64,000 nucleotides of DNA from Marinomonas sp. IMCC 4694 (lineage in GTDB: Bacteria > Pseudomonadota > Gammaproteobacteria > Pseudomonadales > Marinomonadaceae): positions 1 to 64,000 of the forward strand of contig NZ_VSRV01000001.1 in assembly GCF_008122525.1 (NCBI RefSeq), in the 5' to 3' direction. Position numbers and translations under genes: made by a program. Position 1 is the first letter of the stretch. Every line of letters starts with the position of its first letter. The notes under the pieces were generated by a model, which saw nothing but the letters and a program-made list of their open reading frames with translations, ran no database searches and had not been told where the DNA came from. This document shows, piece after piece, positions 44,262-53,119 of the stretch.

Positions 44262-45287
44262 TTACTTCTGTTCTTTTCGAAGCACGTCAACCAACTGCTT
44301 GCTGTATTTGTCAGCGGCGGCGTATTCATCTAAAAGACCCAGCCCTGCTTCTTTCCATGCGGCTTTGTCAGCGGCACTTGGCTCTGCGGACCATTGAAGG
44401 CCTTTTGCTTCCATATCTGCGATGGCTTGTGATTCCCACAAAATAGATTTGGTCATCTGCTCTTGAGCGTGAATGGCCGTGGCGCCTTTTACAATCGCTT
44501 GTAGATCAGGAGACAGCTTGTTCCATGCGTTACGATTTACAACAACGGGCAACACTTGTGCGCCTGCTAGAGGTAATGGGTACATGTATTTTGCCACTTC
44601 AACGTGGTTACCATCGCGGTGATCGATTATGTTAGAACCGATAGAGCCATCGATCACGCCAGTGGATAAGCTGGTGTAAATTTCAGACCAAGAAAGAGAT
44701 ACTGGAGAGGCGCCTAGGTTGCGTAGGAACTTGCCATAGGCACCAGGAGCACGAATTTTTAAGCCTTTAAAATCTTCAACAGAATTGATCGGTTTTTTAG
44801 TGATCACATACACAGGGGGCTGTATATAGGGGTCAAGCCACACGAGACCTTGAGCACCATAAGCTTCTTTCAGAATGGGTGCCCAGCCTTTTTCATGGAA
44901 TAAAGTAGACAGTTCACCTACGTCATCAGTGCCACCTGGCAGGCCTATTTCAACAACGCCTGCAGGCAATTCGCCAGCGTGCATAGATTGGAAAGGAGCG
45001 CCCATCGCAATCAGACCGGTTTTAACCGACCCTAAGATGCCAGTTTGGCCAATGCCTTCGCCTGCATACAGCATTTGTACCTTGATTCGCCCGTTGGACA
45101 TGATCTCAATGTTATTCGCAAGGTTTTGGTATACTTCACCGTACGCTGTGCCGCGGCTGTACAAATTTGCAAAACGCCAGTTATGGTCCGCAGCGTGAGC
45201 AGTCGATGCCATTGCGCCTAGCCCAAGTGCGACGGCTAGAGAGCCGGTCATGAGTTGCTTTTTCGCTGTTTGGAGCATCTTAATCAT
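44262..45287 (-). CDS. dctP: TRAP transporter substrate-binding protein (DctP family)
   Basis: The periplasmic protein has 341 residues with a clear signal peptide (MIKMLQTAKKQLMTGSLAVALG, cleavage at AHA-AD). The mature part has the DctP pattern: NLANNIEIMSNGRIKVQMLYAGEGIG, LVWLDPYIQPPVYVITKKPINSVEDFKGLKIRAPGAYGKFLRNLGASPVSL and LSTGVIDGSIGSN. It would capture an organic acid; the conserved arginine in LKIRAPG contacts carboxylates in this family. GAGGTGA precedes the ATG. The adjacent LysR gene at 46071 may control the operon. Substrate unknown. Confidence 0.92.
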   Translation of the reverse strand: MIKMLQTAKKQLMTGSLAVALGLGAMASTAHAADHNWRFANLYSRGTAYGEVYQNLANNIEIMSNGRIKVQMLYAGEGIGQTGILGSVKTGLIAMGAPFQSMHAGELPAGVVEIGLPGGTDDVGELSTLFHEKGWAPILKEAYGAQGLVWLDPYIQPPVYVITKKPINSVEDFKGLKIRAPGAYGKFLRNLGASPVSLSWSEIYTSLSTGVIDGSIGSNIIDHRDGNHVEVAKYMYPLPLAGAQVLPVVVNRNAWNKLSPDLQAIVKGATAIHAQEQMTKSILWESQAIADMEAKGLQWSAEPSAADKAAWKEAGLGLLDEYAAADKYSKQLVDVLRKEQK

Positions 45288-45692
45288 TGCGTCACCTCAA
45301 AATAGTTGAATTGTGTTTTTGTGCTTGTGTTTATATTTCGCAATGGATACTTTCAAAAAGGGTAAGGGTGTTAAAGCGCGCAAAATCTATCTAAAGTTTT
45401 GTAGCTACCAAACAATACTTAACCGTAAAAGCCTTTATAAATCAGTCCACTATGAAAAAAATCGGTGCAAAAAAAAGTATCGCTCACCAAAATGGTGCTC
45501 TTTACACAGTAAAAGGTGTGATTATTTATGGGGTGAGAGTGCGGCTATCGTATTGAAAATATGCACTTTTTTTGCATTGTTGAAGAAAGCGTGTCGATGT
45601 TTAGTCGCTTTATTTTTGCGCACTGAAATGACGCGTTCCCTGTCATACTTACGGACTCTTTTTGTATAATGTGACGATGTATCCGTGCTGAC
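45288..45692. other. Gene-free 405-base region upstream of dctP
   Basis: No credible coding frame: the one sizeable plus-strand frame here (45313-45669) has biased, cysteine- and basic-rich composition and no start signal. It is AT-rich with several A and T tracts and must hold the dctP promoter on the minus strand. I found no clear operator. Confidence 0.6.
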
Positions 45693-45974
45693 ATAAAAAA
45701 AACCTACTCACCTCATGACAGGTAGAGTAGGTTTAAAAGTGTGCCGGAATGATAAATCAAAGGTGAATCATCAGCGGCAAGCGCCAACTTAGTCACGTCA
45801 ATTGAGCAGGTGTTTCCCCTCATACGACATAATGAGCGGTTAACGCCGCCTTTGTGCTGACCGGATGCATCATAATCGAGCCACTCGAGAGAGAAAACGG
45901 CGATTAACCAACCTAAAGTTAGGCAACGAACGAACTAAACTAAGTCGGTCTTTCGTGACATTACCTCTTGTACT
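45693..45974 (-). ncRNA. Candidate structured small RNA, about 280 nt
   Basis: This stretch codes for no protein but has the layout of an RNA gene on the minus strand. A perfect TATAAT lies at 45981-45986 (minus strand) with a weak TTCGCG 16 bases before it. A terminator with a T-run ends the unit. Inside, CCGACTTAGT (45939-45948, minus) can pair over 10 bases, one G-U, with ACTAAGTTGG (45784-45793), enclosing about 145 bases. The next element is a hairpin with TGCCG/CGGCA and GATGAT/ATCATT stems (45742-45779). It does not look like 6S, tmRNA, RNase P, SRP or a GGA-rich Csr-type RNA. It could also be a long dctP leader. Confidence 0.45.
45697..45734 (-). terminator. Minus-strand intrinsic terminator with no upstream protein gene
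   Basis: AAACCTACTC-ACCT and AGGTAGAGTAGGTTT pair with one bulge around a short loop. The seven-base A-run at 45695-45701 becomes a T-run only on the minus strand, which fixes the direction. The nearest upstream start on that strand would be inside the gap before 46071. Confidence 0.75.
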
Positions 45975-46070
45975 CATCGTATTATAGAATCATCGTACAG
46001 TGCGCGAATGAATGAGCGTGGCGTAGGCTTATAATAATAAAATACAGGTCGATACACAGAGGTATAAGTA

Positions 46071-47009
46071 ATGAGCGTACAAAACTACTCACTGGGTCAA
46101 GTGGGTGACTACGAAATTAAACAGTTAAAAGTCTTTAAAACCGTGGTCGATTGCGGGGGATTTTCGGCGGCAGAAACCTCGTTGAACATTGGCAGGTCAA
46201 CGATTAGCCTACACATCTCTAATCTTGAATCACGTTTGAACTTGGTGCTTTGTAAGCGGGGCCGCGGTGGGTTTTCGTTAACGGAAGAAGGCGCGATTAT
46301 TTATAAGATGACCGAGAATTTACTCGAGTCGTTAGATGCGTTTCGAACCACTGTAAACAACTTAAATGTCAGCTTAACCGGCAAACTTCGCATTGCGTTG
46401 TCGGACAAAGTCAGTTTGGATCCTCGCAGTCATTTTCCAGAGCTCATCAAACACTTCAGCAATGTGGCGCCAGAAGTTTTTATCACCACGAATGTAGCGT
46501 CGATGACCAACATTGAGCGGATGGTGTTAAACGACGAAGCGGATGTGGGTTTCATTCCCTACCATCGCAAATTAGACGGCCTAGATTACGTTCACCTGTA
46601 CAATGATCGCTGTTTTATCTATGCCACCAAAGACCACCCTCTGGCAACCATGTCGGTTCAGCAACAAGAAGACAACGTCGATTCCTACCCTGCGTCGCAC
46701 GCCGGACTGAAATACCATGAGCAAGCCAGCGAACAAATCTCACACATGATGCTGTCAAGCGTCAGTTACTTTTATGATAGCCGCCTAGCGCTGATCTTAT
46801 CGGGTCAATACATTGGTTTTTTACCCGAACGGTACGCCGAGCCTTATATAAAATCAGGTCAGATTATCGCGATCGCTGCTAGAAAAAGGCACTATAATTT
46901 AGGTGTCGCAGTCGCAACGAAAAAAACCGCACAACCGAATAAACCACGTGAATTGTTTTTAGACGTGCTGCACAACACCATCAAAGACCTTGTCGTCGCG
47001 CCTTATTAG
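46071..47009 (+). CDS. LysR-family transcriptional regulator
   Basis: The 312-residue protein has an N-terminal winged helix (EIKQLKVFKTVVDCGGFSAAETSLNIGRSTISLHISNLESRLNLVLCKRGRGGFSLTEEG) and a periplasmic-binding-like effector domain (LTGKLRIALSDKV onward). AGAGG precedes the ATG, and TATAAT lies at 46030-46035. It is the only regulator beside the TRAP operon at 42314-45287 and is divergent from it, so it probably controls that operon, though the candidate RNA lies between. It is convergent with uxuR. The effector is unknown. Confidence 0.88.
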   Translation: MSVQNYSLGQVGDYEIKQLKVFKTVVDCGGFSAAETSLNIGRSTISLHISNLESRLNLVLCKRGRGGFSLTEEGAIIYKMTENLLESLDAFRTTVNNLNVSLTGKLRIALSDKVSLDPRSHFPELIKHFSNVAPEVFITTNVASMTNIERMVLNDEADVGFIPYHRKLDGLDYVHLYNDRCFIYATKDHPLATMSVQQQEDNVDSYPASHAGLKYHEQASEQISHMMLSSVSYFYDSRLALILSGQYIGFLPERYAEPYIKSGQIIAIAARKRHYNLGVAVATKKTAQPNKPRELFLDVLHNTIKDLVVAPY

Positions 47010-47016
47010 GCATTCA

Positions 47017-47739
47017 TTAATGTAGTGGTTGGGCGAAGAGGTAACCGTCAAAATCTGGCGCATCGGTGTCCGACAATTTAAACAGCGTTTGTTTAACGTT
47101 CTCTAAATGCTGCCACATGGCCTGCCTTGCTCCTTCAACATTTCGTTTTCGCAGCTGAACCAATACCTTTTTATGGTCGTCTAACCATTGGTCATGGTAA
47201 GACGTGTCTTGGATCCGTGCGTGGAGCTTTTTCCACATGGGGTTACCGTCTCGCATGTCCCATAAACGCGTCGCGGTATCCAGTAGTACTGTGTTTTGAG
47301 TCGCTTGCGCTATAGACAAATGAAAGTCTCTGTCGGCATTGTTGGCTTTTTCGACGGTTTCTAATTCCGCCCCTTCGATATCGAGAATATCTTGCAGCTT
47401 TTGCAGATCCTGCTTGGTGATAACGGATGCCGCACACGCCGCAATTGAACTCTCTATTTCTTGTCTTGCCTGCAATAACTCAAACGGCCCAACATCTGAT
47501 ACTTTATGAGTCGATTTCAACGAAAGGTTATTTTTTAAATAACTGCCAGACCCTTTTCGAACTTCGATCAGCTCTTCTATTTCCAACATAATAAAAGCCT
47601 CTCTGACCAAGGTTCTGCTGACGCCAAATAACTCAGCGTACACGCGCTCAGTTGGCAGTTTATCGCCGACTTTTATTTCCGACTTTGCAATTTCTTGTTT
47701 AATGCTTTCGCCAATTTCTCTGTAGAGTCGTTCTGCCAT
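47017..47739 (-). CDS. uxuR: GntR/FadR-family repressor UxuR
   Basis: The product from the ATG at 47739 has 240 residues and aligns by eye with E. coli UxuR (257 residues) along its length: MAERLYREIGESIKQEI, RTLVREAFIMLEIEELIEVRKGSGSYL, GPFELLQARQEIESSIAACAA, FHLSIAQATQN, GNPMWKKLHARI and AMWQHLENVKQTL. It represses hexuronate genes and responds to fructuronate or mannonate in E. coli. The open frame extends to 47886 with a hydrophobic, non-regulator N-terminus and would include an operator in the coding region, so the later ATG is chosen. It is divergent from manD across three operator copies. Confidence 0.9.
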   Translation of the reverse strand: MAERLYREIGESIKQEIAKSEIKVGDKLPTERVYAELFGVSRTLVREAFIMLEIEELIEVRKGSGSYLKNNLSLKSTHKVSDVGPFELLQARQEIESSIAACAASVITKQDLQKLQDILDIEGAELETVEKANNADRDFHLSIAQATQNTVLLDTATRLWDMRDGNPMWKKLHARIQDTSYHDQWLDDHKKVLVQLRKRNVEGARQAMWQHLENVKQTLFKLSDTDAPDFDGYLFAQPLH

Positions 47740-47772
47740 GGGGAGATTCTTAGTTACTTTGTAGCCAATAAT

Positions 47773-47784
47773 TTGGTATGCCAT
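47773..47784. promoter_or_regulatory. UxuR-type operator 1
   Basis: TTGGTATGCCAT matches the known UxuR/ExuR box TTGGTATACCAA at 10 of 12 positions. It is the copy nearest to uxuR, 34 bases from its start, and is suited to autorepression. Its centre is 73 bases from operator 2. Confidence 0.75.
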
Positions 47785-47844
47785 TTTCACGCAAAGCCCA
47801 GACAAAGTCGATATTCCAATCAAAAATAAAGCAATAAGGGTTAT

Positions 47845-47858
47845 ATTGGTATGCCAAT
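47845..47858. promoter_or_regulatory. UxuR-type operator 2
   Basis: ATTGGTATGCCAAT is a 14-base palindrome apart from the central TATG step and is the best match to the UxuR/ExuR box. It is the middle copy, 73 and 74 bases from its neighbours. Confidence 0.8.
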
Positions 47859-47918
47859 TTTCGCTTTTAGGCTTGTCTTGTTTCAATTATTCCGCTATTT
47901 TTGTCGAAATTATTGAGA

Positions 47919-47932
47919 TTTGGTATGCCAAA
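47919..47932. promoter_or_regulatory. UxuR-type operator 3
   Basis: TTTGGTATGCCAAA lies 24 bases before the manD ATG, where bound repressor would block the promoter or early elongation of the manD operon. Confidence 0.8.
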
Positions 47933-47955
47933 AAAATAACTAGGTGCCTTTATTC

Positions 47956-49167
47956 ATGAAAATTCGATCAGCTAGAGTAATAGTGACTTGCCCTGGGCGC
48001 AATTTAGTCACGCTTAAAATAGAAACCGATGACGGTGTTTATGGCATTGGTGATGCGACGCTCAATGGTCGTGAAAAATCGGTTGTGGCTTACCTTGAAG
48101 ACCATGTTATCCCTACCCTAATAGGTAAAGACCCTCAGCGAATAGAAGACATTTGGCAGTATTTATATCGTGGCGCTTACTGGCGTCGTGGTCCTGTTGG
48201 CATGACAGCCATTGCGGCTGTTGATGTTGCTTTGTGGGATATAAAAGCCAAATTAGCGGGCATGCCATTGTATCAACTACTTGGCGGGAAAAGCCGAGAA
48301 AAAGTCATGGTTTATGGTCATGCTACGGGTTTGGATATTGAGTCTTGTCTTGAGGAGGTGCGTAAACACGTTGAACTAGGTTATAAAGCGGTTCGAGTAC
48401 AATGTGGTATACCAGGTATCCCAACGACGTATGGTGTTTCCAAAGAAGCCGGCAAACCTTATGAGCCTGCCGACTCTGCTTTACCGGCCGAACATGTTTG
48501 GTCGACGGAAAAATACCTTAATCATGTGCCTGAACTTTTTGCTGCTGTTCGCAAAGAGTTTGGTGAAGACCTACACATTTTGCACGATGTACATCATCGC
48601 CTCACGCCAATTCAGGCCGCGCGTTTGGGCAAAGAAATTGAGAAATTCCATTTATTTTGGCTCGAAGATTGTACGCCTGTTGAAAATCAGTCTTCTTATG
48701 AATTAATTCGTCAGCACACGACAACGCCGCTCGCGATTGGCGAAGTGTTTAATAGCTTGTCTGATTGCCAAGAGTTGATTCAAAACCAGCTAATCGATTA
48801 TATCCGCGCGACAATTACCCATGCTGGCGGCATCACTAATGTACGCCGTATCGCTGATTTTGCCTCTATCTATCATGTCAAAACGGGTTTCCATGGCGCG
48901 ACGGATCTCTCGCCGATCACCATGGGTGCCGCATTGCATTTTGATACTTGGGTACCAAACTTTGGCATTCAAGAACACATGCCGCACACCAAAGAAACGG
49001 ATCTCGTTTTTCCTCATGCTTATGAGTTCAAAGATGGCTTCTTCACGCCGGGGGATGTACCTGGTCATGGTGTCGACATTGACGAAGAGCTTGCCGCGAA
49101 ATACCCCTATAAACCTGCTTATCTTCCGGTTAACCGCCTAGAAGATGGCACCTTGTGGAACTGGTAG
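47956..49167 (+). CDS. manD: D-mannonate dehydratase, enolase superfamily (ManD/RspA)
   Basis: ManD converts D-mannonate to 2-keto-3-deoxygluconate. From the ATG at 47956, which has AGGTG upstream, it has 403 residues; a GTG at 47944 overlaps that site. The muconate/mandelate barrel ligands are in ILHDVHHRL, WLEDCTP and IGEVFNS. The loop HGATDLSP has alanine after HG (Ala315 here); E. coli RspA has HGPTDLSP, and from memory alanine at this position marks the high-efficiency ManDs. The unrelated UxuA at 54598 would do the same reaction. It heads the operon and is controlled by the UxuR-type boxes. Confidence 0.92.
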   Translation: MKIRSARVIVTCPGRNLVTLKIETDDGVYGIGDATLNGREKSVVAYLEDHVIPTLIGKDPQRIEDIWQYLYRGAYWRRGPVGMTAIAAVDVALWDIKAKLAGMPLYQLLGGKSREKVMVYGHATGLDIESCLEEVRKHVELGYKAVRVQCGIPGIPTTYGVSKEAGKPYEPADSALPAEHVWSTEKYLNHVPELFAAVRKEFGEDLHILHDVHHRLTPIQAARLGKEIEKFHLFWLEDCTPVENQSSYELIRQHTTTPLAIGEVFNSLSDCQELIQNQLIDYIRATITHAGGITNVRRIADFASIYHVKTGFHGATDLSPITMGAALHFDTWVPNFGIQEHMPHTKETDLVFPHAYEFKDGFFTPGDVPGHGVDIDEELAAKYPYKPAYLPVNRLEDGTLWNW

Positions 49168-49170
49168 AAA

Positions 49171-50196
49171 ATGATGAAAGCCTTTCAAGTAGCGAATGTA
49201 AATGACTATGCCTTAATCGATACCAAGCAGCCTGTCGCTGAGGCTGGCGAAGTCTTGATTAAAACCGCCTTTGCCGGAATTTGTGGGTCTGATCTGCACA
49301 TTATTCATGGGCAAAACCCGTTTGTTCAGTTTCCTCGAATTACGGGGCATGAGTTTTCGGGTGTAGTCGCGGCGGTTGGCGAAGGCGTCACGCACGTTAA
49401 AATTGGCGATAAAGTCTGTGTTGATCCCGTTATTAGTTGCGGTGAATGTTATGCGTGCCGAGCGGAACGGTTTAACGTCTGTGCGAAATTACAGGTGTTT
49501 GGTGTGCATCGAAATGGTGGCTTTGGTGAGTTCACCAGCGCACCTGCCAGCAATGTGTTAGTGCTTCCTCACAATGTCACGCTTGAACAAGCGGCATTGG
49601 TAGAGCCTTATTCCATTGCCACCAATGTGTTATCTCGCATGGCGCCCATTCCTGGTGACACGTTATTAGTTTACGGCGCTGGCGTGATTGGACTGACCAT
49701 AGTGCAAGTGGCAAAAGCCATGGGCATCGAACGTATTATTGTTACCGATATTGTTGATGAACGTTTAGAAACAGCCAAATTGCTTGGTGCAACGGATGTG
49801 ATTAACAGTCGAACTCATAAAGTCGAAGACTGTATCCGAGAATGGACAAATGGTGAAGGTGTACCTCTAATTGCCGACGCTGCTTGCATTCCGGCTCTCT
49901 TGCCTGAAATTCTGCGTATTGCTTGCCCTGCAGGACGTATTGGCTTGCTGGGTTTTAGCACAACGCCAAGTGATTTAGCGCAAATTGAAGTCATTAAGAA
50001 AGAGCTGACGATTGTAGGTTCGCGCCTTAACAATCGCCGTTTTCCTCAAGTGCTTGACATGATCGCATCAGGTCGTTTGGATCCTTTGGCTTTAATTAGT
50101 CATCGGATTGCGTTAAACGACATTGGCGATGGTATTCAGCTAATGGAAAACCACCCTGAACTTACTCGTAAAGTGCTGGTTGAAATGAGTAAGTAA
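49171..50196 (+). CDS. rspB: Zinc-dependent alcohol dehydrogenase RspB-like, probable L-gulonate 5-dehydrogenase
   Basis: The 341-residue medium-chain dehydrogenase has the catalytic zinc ligands Cys38 (AGICGSDLH) and the TGHE motif, the structural zinc cluster CGECYACRAERFNVC, and the Rossmann motif GAGVIGLTIVQVAKAMG. It starts three bases after manD. RspB homologues in hexonate loci, for example in Chromohalobacter as I recall it, oxidise L-gulonate to D-fructuronate, the substrate of UxuB. No UxaC is in this cluster, which favours L-gulonate (or L-idonate) over glucuronate as the entry substrate. Substrate is inferred. Confidence 0.85.
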   Translation: MMKAFQVANVNDYALIDTKQPVAEAGEVLIKTAFAGICGSDLHIIHGQNPFVQFPRITGHEFSGVVAAVGEGVTHVKIGDKVCVDPVISCGECYACRAERFNVCAKLQVFGVHRNGGFGEFTSAPASNVLVLPHNVTLEQAALVEPYSIATNVLSRMAPIPGDTLLVYGAGVIGLTIVQVAKAMGIERIIVTDIVDERLETAKLLGATDVINSRTHKVEDCIREWTNGEGVPLIADAACIPALLPEILRIACPAGRIGLLGFSTTPSDLAQIEVIKKELTIVGSRLNNRRFPQVLDMIASGRLDPLALISHRIALNDIGDGIQLMENHPELTRKVLVEMSK

Positions 50197-50241
50197 TCTA
50201 AAACCCTAGTGCATAAACCTAATAATAAAAATGGAGTTCCC

Positions 50242-51198
50242 ATGATTAAACCAATATTAAAAATCGCTGTTATGTCATCAATCCTACTTACCGGATTCGC
50301 TCAGGCTGCCGATGTGACGTTGAAATTTGGCTACCCAGCCAACGAAGAGAATATTTGGCACAAAGCGGCTTTAAAATTTAAAGAAGTAGCCGAAACCAAA
50401 TCGAATGGTCGTATCGACGTTAAACTTTATCCTAATGAGCAGTTGGGTAAAGAGATGGATGTTATTAACAGCATTCAGCTTGGTACGGCAGACATGACAA
50501 TTACTGGCGAATCATTACAGAACTGGGCACCAAAAGCCGCTCTCATGGCGGTCCCCTACGCTTTTACAAGTTCTGCGCAATTACAGAAAGCGGTTAATGG
50601 TGAGGTTGGTAAAGAAATTACTGAGCAGATTTCTGAGCGCACCGGACTTAAACCGATTGCTTGGTTTGAGCGTGGTCCTCGTCATTTAACCTCTAACCGT
50701 AAAATTTTATCTCCAAGTGATTTAGATGGCTTGAAATTACGTGTTCCTAATGTGCCTCTGTTTGTAAAAACGTGGCAGACACTAGGTGCTAAACCAATCC
50801 CTATGGCATTTAGCGAAGTGTTCACTGCCCTTCAACAGAATACAATTGATGGGCAGGAAAACCCACTGAGCCTGATTAACAGTGCGAGTTTTTACGAAGT
50901 TCAGAAGTATGTGAATTTAACGGGTCACGTGCGTAGCTGGATTTATGTCGTGATCGGCCAAGACAAACTGAATAACATGCCGGCTGATTTACGAACCATC
51001 GTATTGGAGGCCGGTCAGCAAATGCAAAGCTATGAACATGGTATGTTCGCAGCAGATGAAGCGCAATTGCGTTCTACCCTAGAAGCGCGTGGAATGGAGT
51101 TTGTGCAACCTGATCTTAACGCCTTCAAAGCGGCCGCTCAAAAAGCAGTACAAGAAGCTCTGACGCCTGAACAGCTTGCGCTTTATAACAAGATCTAA
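50242..51198 (+). CDS. TRAP transporter substrate-binding protein, probable hexonate/hexuronate
   Basis: The product has 318 residues from the ATG at 50242, which has GGAG upstream. The signal peptide (MIKPILKIAVMSSILLTGFAQA-AD) leads to a DctP-fold protein with AALKFKEVAETKSNGRIDVKLYPNEQLGKEMD, LDGLKLRVPNVPLF with the carboxylate-binding arginine, and FTALQQNTIDGQENPL. It belongs to the branch that binds sugar acids such as mannonate, gulonate, glucuronate or galacturonate. Its place inside the manD-uxuA operon supports that. The exact ligand is unknown. Confidence 0.9.
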   Translation: MIKPILKIAVMSSILLTGFAQAADVTLKFGYPANEENIWHKAALKFKEVAETKSNGRIDVKLYPNEQLGKEMDVINSIQLGTADMTITGESLQNWAPKAALMAVPYAFTSSAQLQKAVNGEVGKEITEQISERTGLKPIAWFERGPRHLTSNRKILSPSDLDGLKLRVPNVPLFVKTWQTLGAKPIPMAFSEVFTALQQNTIDGQENPLSLINSASFYEVQKYVNLTGHVRSWIYVVIGQDKLNNMPADLRTIVLEAGQQMQSYEHGMFAADEAQLRSTLEARGMEFVQPDLNAFKAAAQKAVQEALTPEQLALYNKI

Positions 51199-51287
51199 AT
51201 CTCTAATAGCAGAGCCAGATCTATATCCGTTTAAGACGCCTATTTTCGCTTTCGTAGCGGAGATAGGCCCTTTTGGAGAGAAATACG

Positions 51288-51833
51288 ATGAGTCTCTCAT
51301 CTCAAATCAATAACCCAAGCGATTTTGTGAGCAAACTGGAAACGAGTATCCAGTGGCTGCTGCGCATCGTTAATTGGGTCTTTTCAGTGTTAGCGGTGTC
51401 AGCCTTGTTAGCGATTGCGGCCGTGGTTATCTTGCAAGTAGTCTCGCGCTTTATGTTACCAAGCTCCCCTATTTGGACAGAGGAACTGTCTCGATATTTG
51501 TTTGTTTATCTTGTCGTGATGGGCTCTGGATTGGTTATCAGTCATAACCGTCATGTACGTCTCGAGTTATTTCAAGGTGCCTTGAATCGATTTTGGACAA
51601 AGTGTTATCAGATTTTTTGTCACCTTTTGGCGGGCGGTTTTGCTATTTATATCCTACCATATGCCATTAAGTACGCTCAAATAGGTCGTTGGCAGACCTC
51701 CCCCGCCCTAGAAGTACCTATGTATTGGGCCTTTTTATCGGTGACTTTTTTCTTCGCGTTAACCGCATTTTACAGTTTTATGAGTGCGCTGCTCGTTTTG
51801 CTCGAACGTGATGGCCAAGGAGTAACGTCATAA
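51288..51833 (+). CDS. TRAP transporter small permease subunit
   Basis: The 181-residue DctQ-type protein has four membrane segments and the pattern VVSRFMLPSSPIWTEELSRYLFVYLVVMGSGLVISHNRHVRLELF. The ATG at 51288 follows GGAGAG; the TTG at 51273 overlaps that site and is rejected. Its stop overlaps the next ATG by one base, so the two permease subunits are translationally coupled. It would link the binding protein at 50242 to the large permease. Confidence 0.92.
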   Translation: MSLSSQINNPSDFVSKLETSIQWLLRIVNWVFSVLAVSALLAIAAVVILQVVSRFMLPSSPIWTEELSRYLFVYLVVMGSGLVISHNRHVRLELFQGALNRFWTKCYQIFCHLLAGGFAIYILPYAIKYAQIGRWQTSPALEVPMYWAFLSVTFFFALTAFYSFMSALLVLLERDGQGVTS

Positions 51834-53107
51834 TGGAAGTCATTTTACTGTTTCTTGTATTCTTCCTATTACTGTTTGTTGGTGTGCCTATTGTGTTTTG
51901 TTTAGGCATTGCATCGCTGACTTATTTAACCATGGCGGGTATTCCGTTAACCATTGTGCCTCAGCGTTTATACGCCGGCATGGACTCTTTTGTGTTGCTC
52001 TGTATTCCTGGCTTTATTCTGGCCGGTAATTTAATGAACGTCGGTAATATTACCGATTACATTATTCGTTTCAGTAACGCCTTGTTAGGTCATATTCGTG
52101 GTGGCCTTGGGCTGGCGAATGTGGGCGGCTCGATGATATTTGGCGGTATTTCGGGTACGGCTGTGGCGGATACGGCGAGTATTGGTGCCGTGATGATCCC
52201 CGGTATGGCACGAAGTGGTTACGACAAACCCTTTGCGGCGGCGGTAACGGCCGCATCGTCGACGATTGGACCAATTATCCCGCCTAGTGTGCCGATGATC
52301 ATCGTGGGTTCCTTGAGTGGTATTTCCGTCGGCAAGATGTTTTTAGCCGGTGTGGTGCCTGGTATTATGCTTGGTGTTGCGATGATGGTAACGGCGTATA
52401 TTATTGCGGTGAAACGCCAATATCCTCGTGAAAAACGTGCCACTTTAAAAGAAATATACGTCGTCGGTAAAGGGGCTTTCTGGGCGTTATTGATGACCTT
52501 TATTATCCTGTACGGGATCATTGGTGGACTGTTTACCCCTACCGAAGCGTCAATTATGGCCAGCCTATACGCTTTTATTGTTGGTATGTTTGTTTACAAA
52601 GGCCTTACTTGGAAGAACCTTCCGAAATTATTAGTGGATACGGTTTTAAGCTCAACTAGCTTGTTATTATTGGTTGGAATGGCGAACTTGTTTGGTTGGA
52701 TTTTGACCAGTGAGCAGATTCCACAGATGCTGGCGAGTGCGATCTTTAGCATTAGTGAGAACCCTTTAGTGGTGATTTTAATCATCAATATTGTGTTGTT
52801 GATCGTGGGGGGGTTTATGGAAACCATCGCGGCACTGATTATCCTTTTTCCGACGTTGTTAAAAGTGGCAGAAGGTATTGGTATGGATCCGATCCACTTC
52901 GGCGTGATGGCAGTGCTCAACTTGATTATCGGCCTAACGACACCGCCCGTTGGTGTGTGTTTGTTTGTTGCCGCAGGAATCAGTGAGTTGCCAATGACCA
53001 CGATTGTAAAAGCAATTTGGCCGTTCTTACTGTGTAACCTTTTTGTACTTATACTTGTTTCTTATATCCCTGCAATTTCGTTATGGCTGCCTTCGTTGTT
53101 AGGCTAA
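51833..53107 (+). CDS. TRAP transporter large permease subunit
   Basis: The 424-residue DctM-type protein has about twelve membrane segments. It has FFLLLFVGVPIVFCLGIASL, GGSMIFGGISGTAVADTASIGAVMIPGM, STIGPIIPPSVPMII and GLTTPPVGVCLFVAAGI, all characteristic of the family. It completes the operon's own TRAP system for a sugar acid and is followed 12 bases later by uxuB. It is clearly different from the large subunit at 42314-43633. Confidence 0.94.
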   Translation: MEVILLFLVFFLLLFVGVPIVFCLGIASLTYLTMAGIPLTIVPQRLYAGMDSFVLLCIPGFILAGNLMNVGNITDYIIRFSNALLGHIRGGLGLANVGGSMIFGGISGTAVADTASIGAVMIPGMARSGYDKPFAAAVTAASSTIGPIIPPSVPMIIVGSLSGISVGKMFLAGVVPGIMLGVAMMVTAYIIAVKRQYPREKRATLKEIYVVGKGAFWALLMTFIILYGIIGGLFTPTEASIMASLYAFIVGMFVYKGLTWKNLPKLLVDTVLSSTSLLLLVGMANLFGWILTSEQIPQMLASAIFSISENPLVVILIINIVLLIVGGFMETIAALIILFPTLLKVAEGIGMDPIHFGVMAVLNLIIGLTTPPVGVCLFVAAGISELPMTTIVKAIWPFLLCNLFVLILVSYIPAISLWLPSLLG

Positions 53108-53119
53108 TTAGGTGATTTT

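Noticed and set aside
45313..45669. A 118-codon plus-strand frame between dctP and the LysR gene
   Set aside because: Composition is unlike a protein (many Lys, Cys and Arg, no domain pattern), there is no ribosome binding site, and it overlaps the dctP promoter region.
45693..45974. Assignment of the candidate RNA to a Csr/Rsm-type regulatory RNA
   Set aside because: Those RNAs carry many GGA motifs in loops; only one GGA is evident in the predicted transcript.
47740..47886. An N-terminal extension of uxuR with a hydrophobic, membrane-like segment
   Set aside because: UxuR homologues begin near the ATG at 47739, and the extension would place an operator copy within coding sequence. A membrane-anchored regulator would be exciting, but the simple start explains the data.
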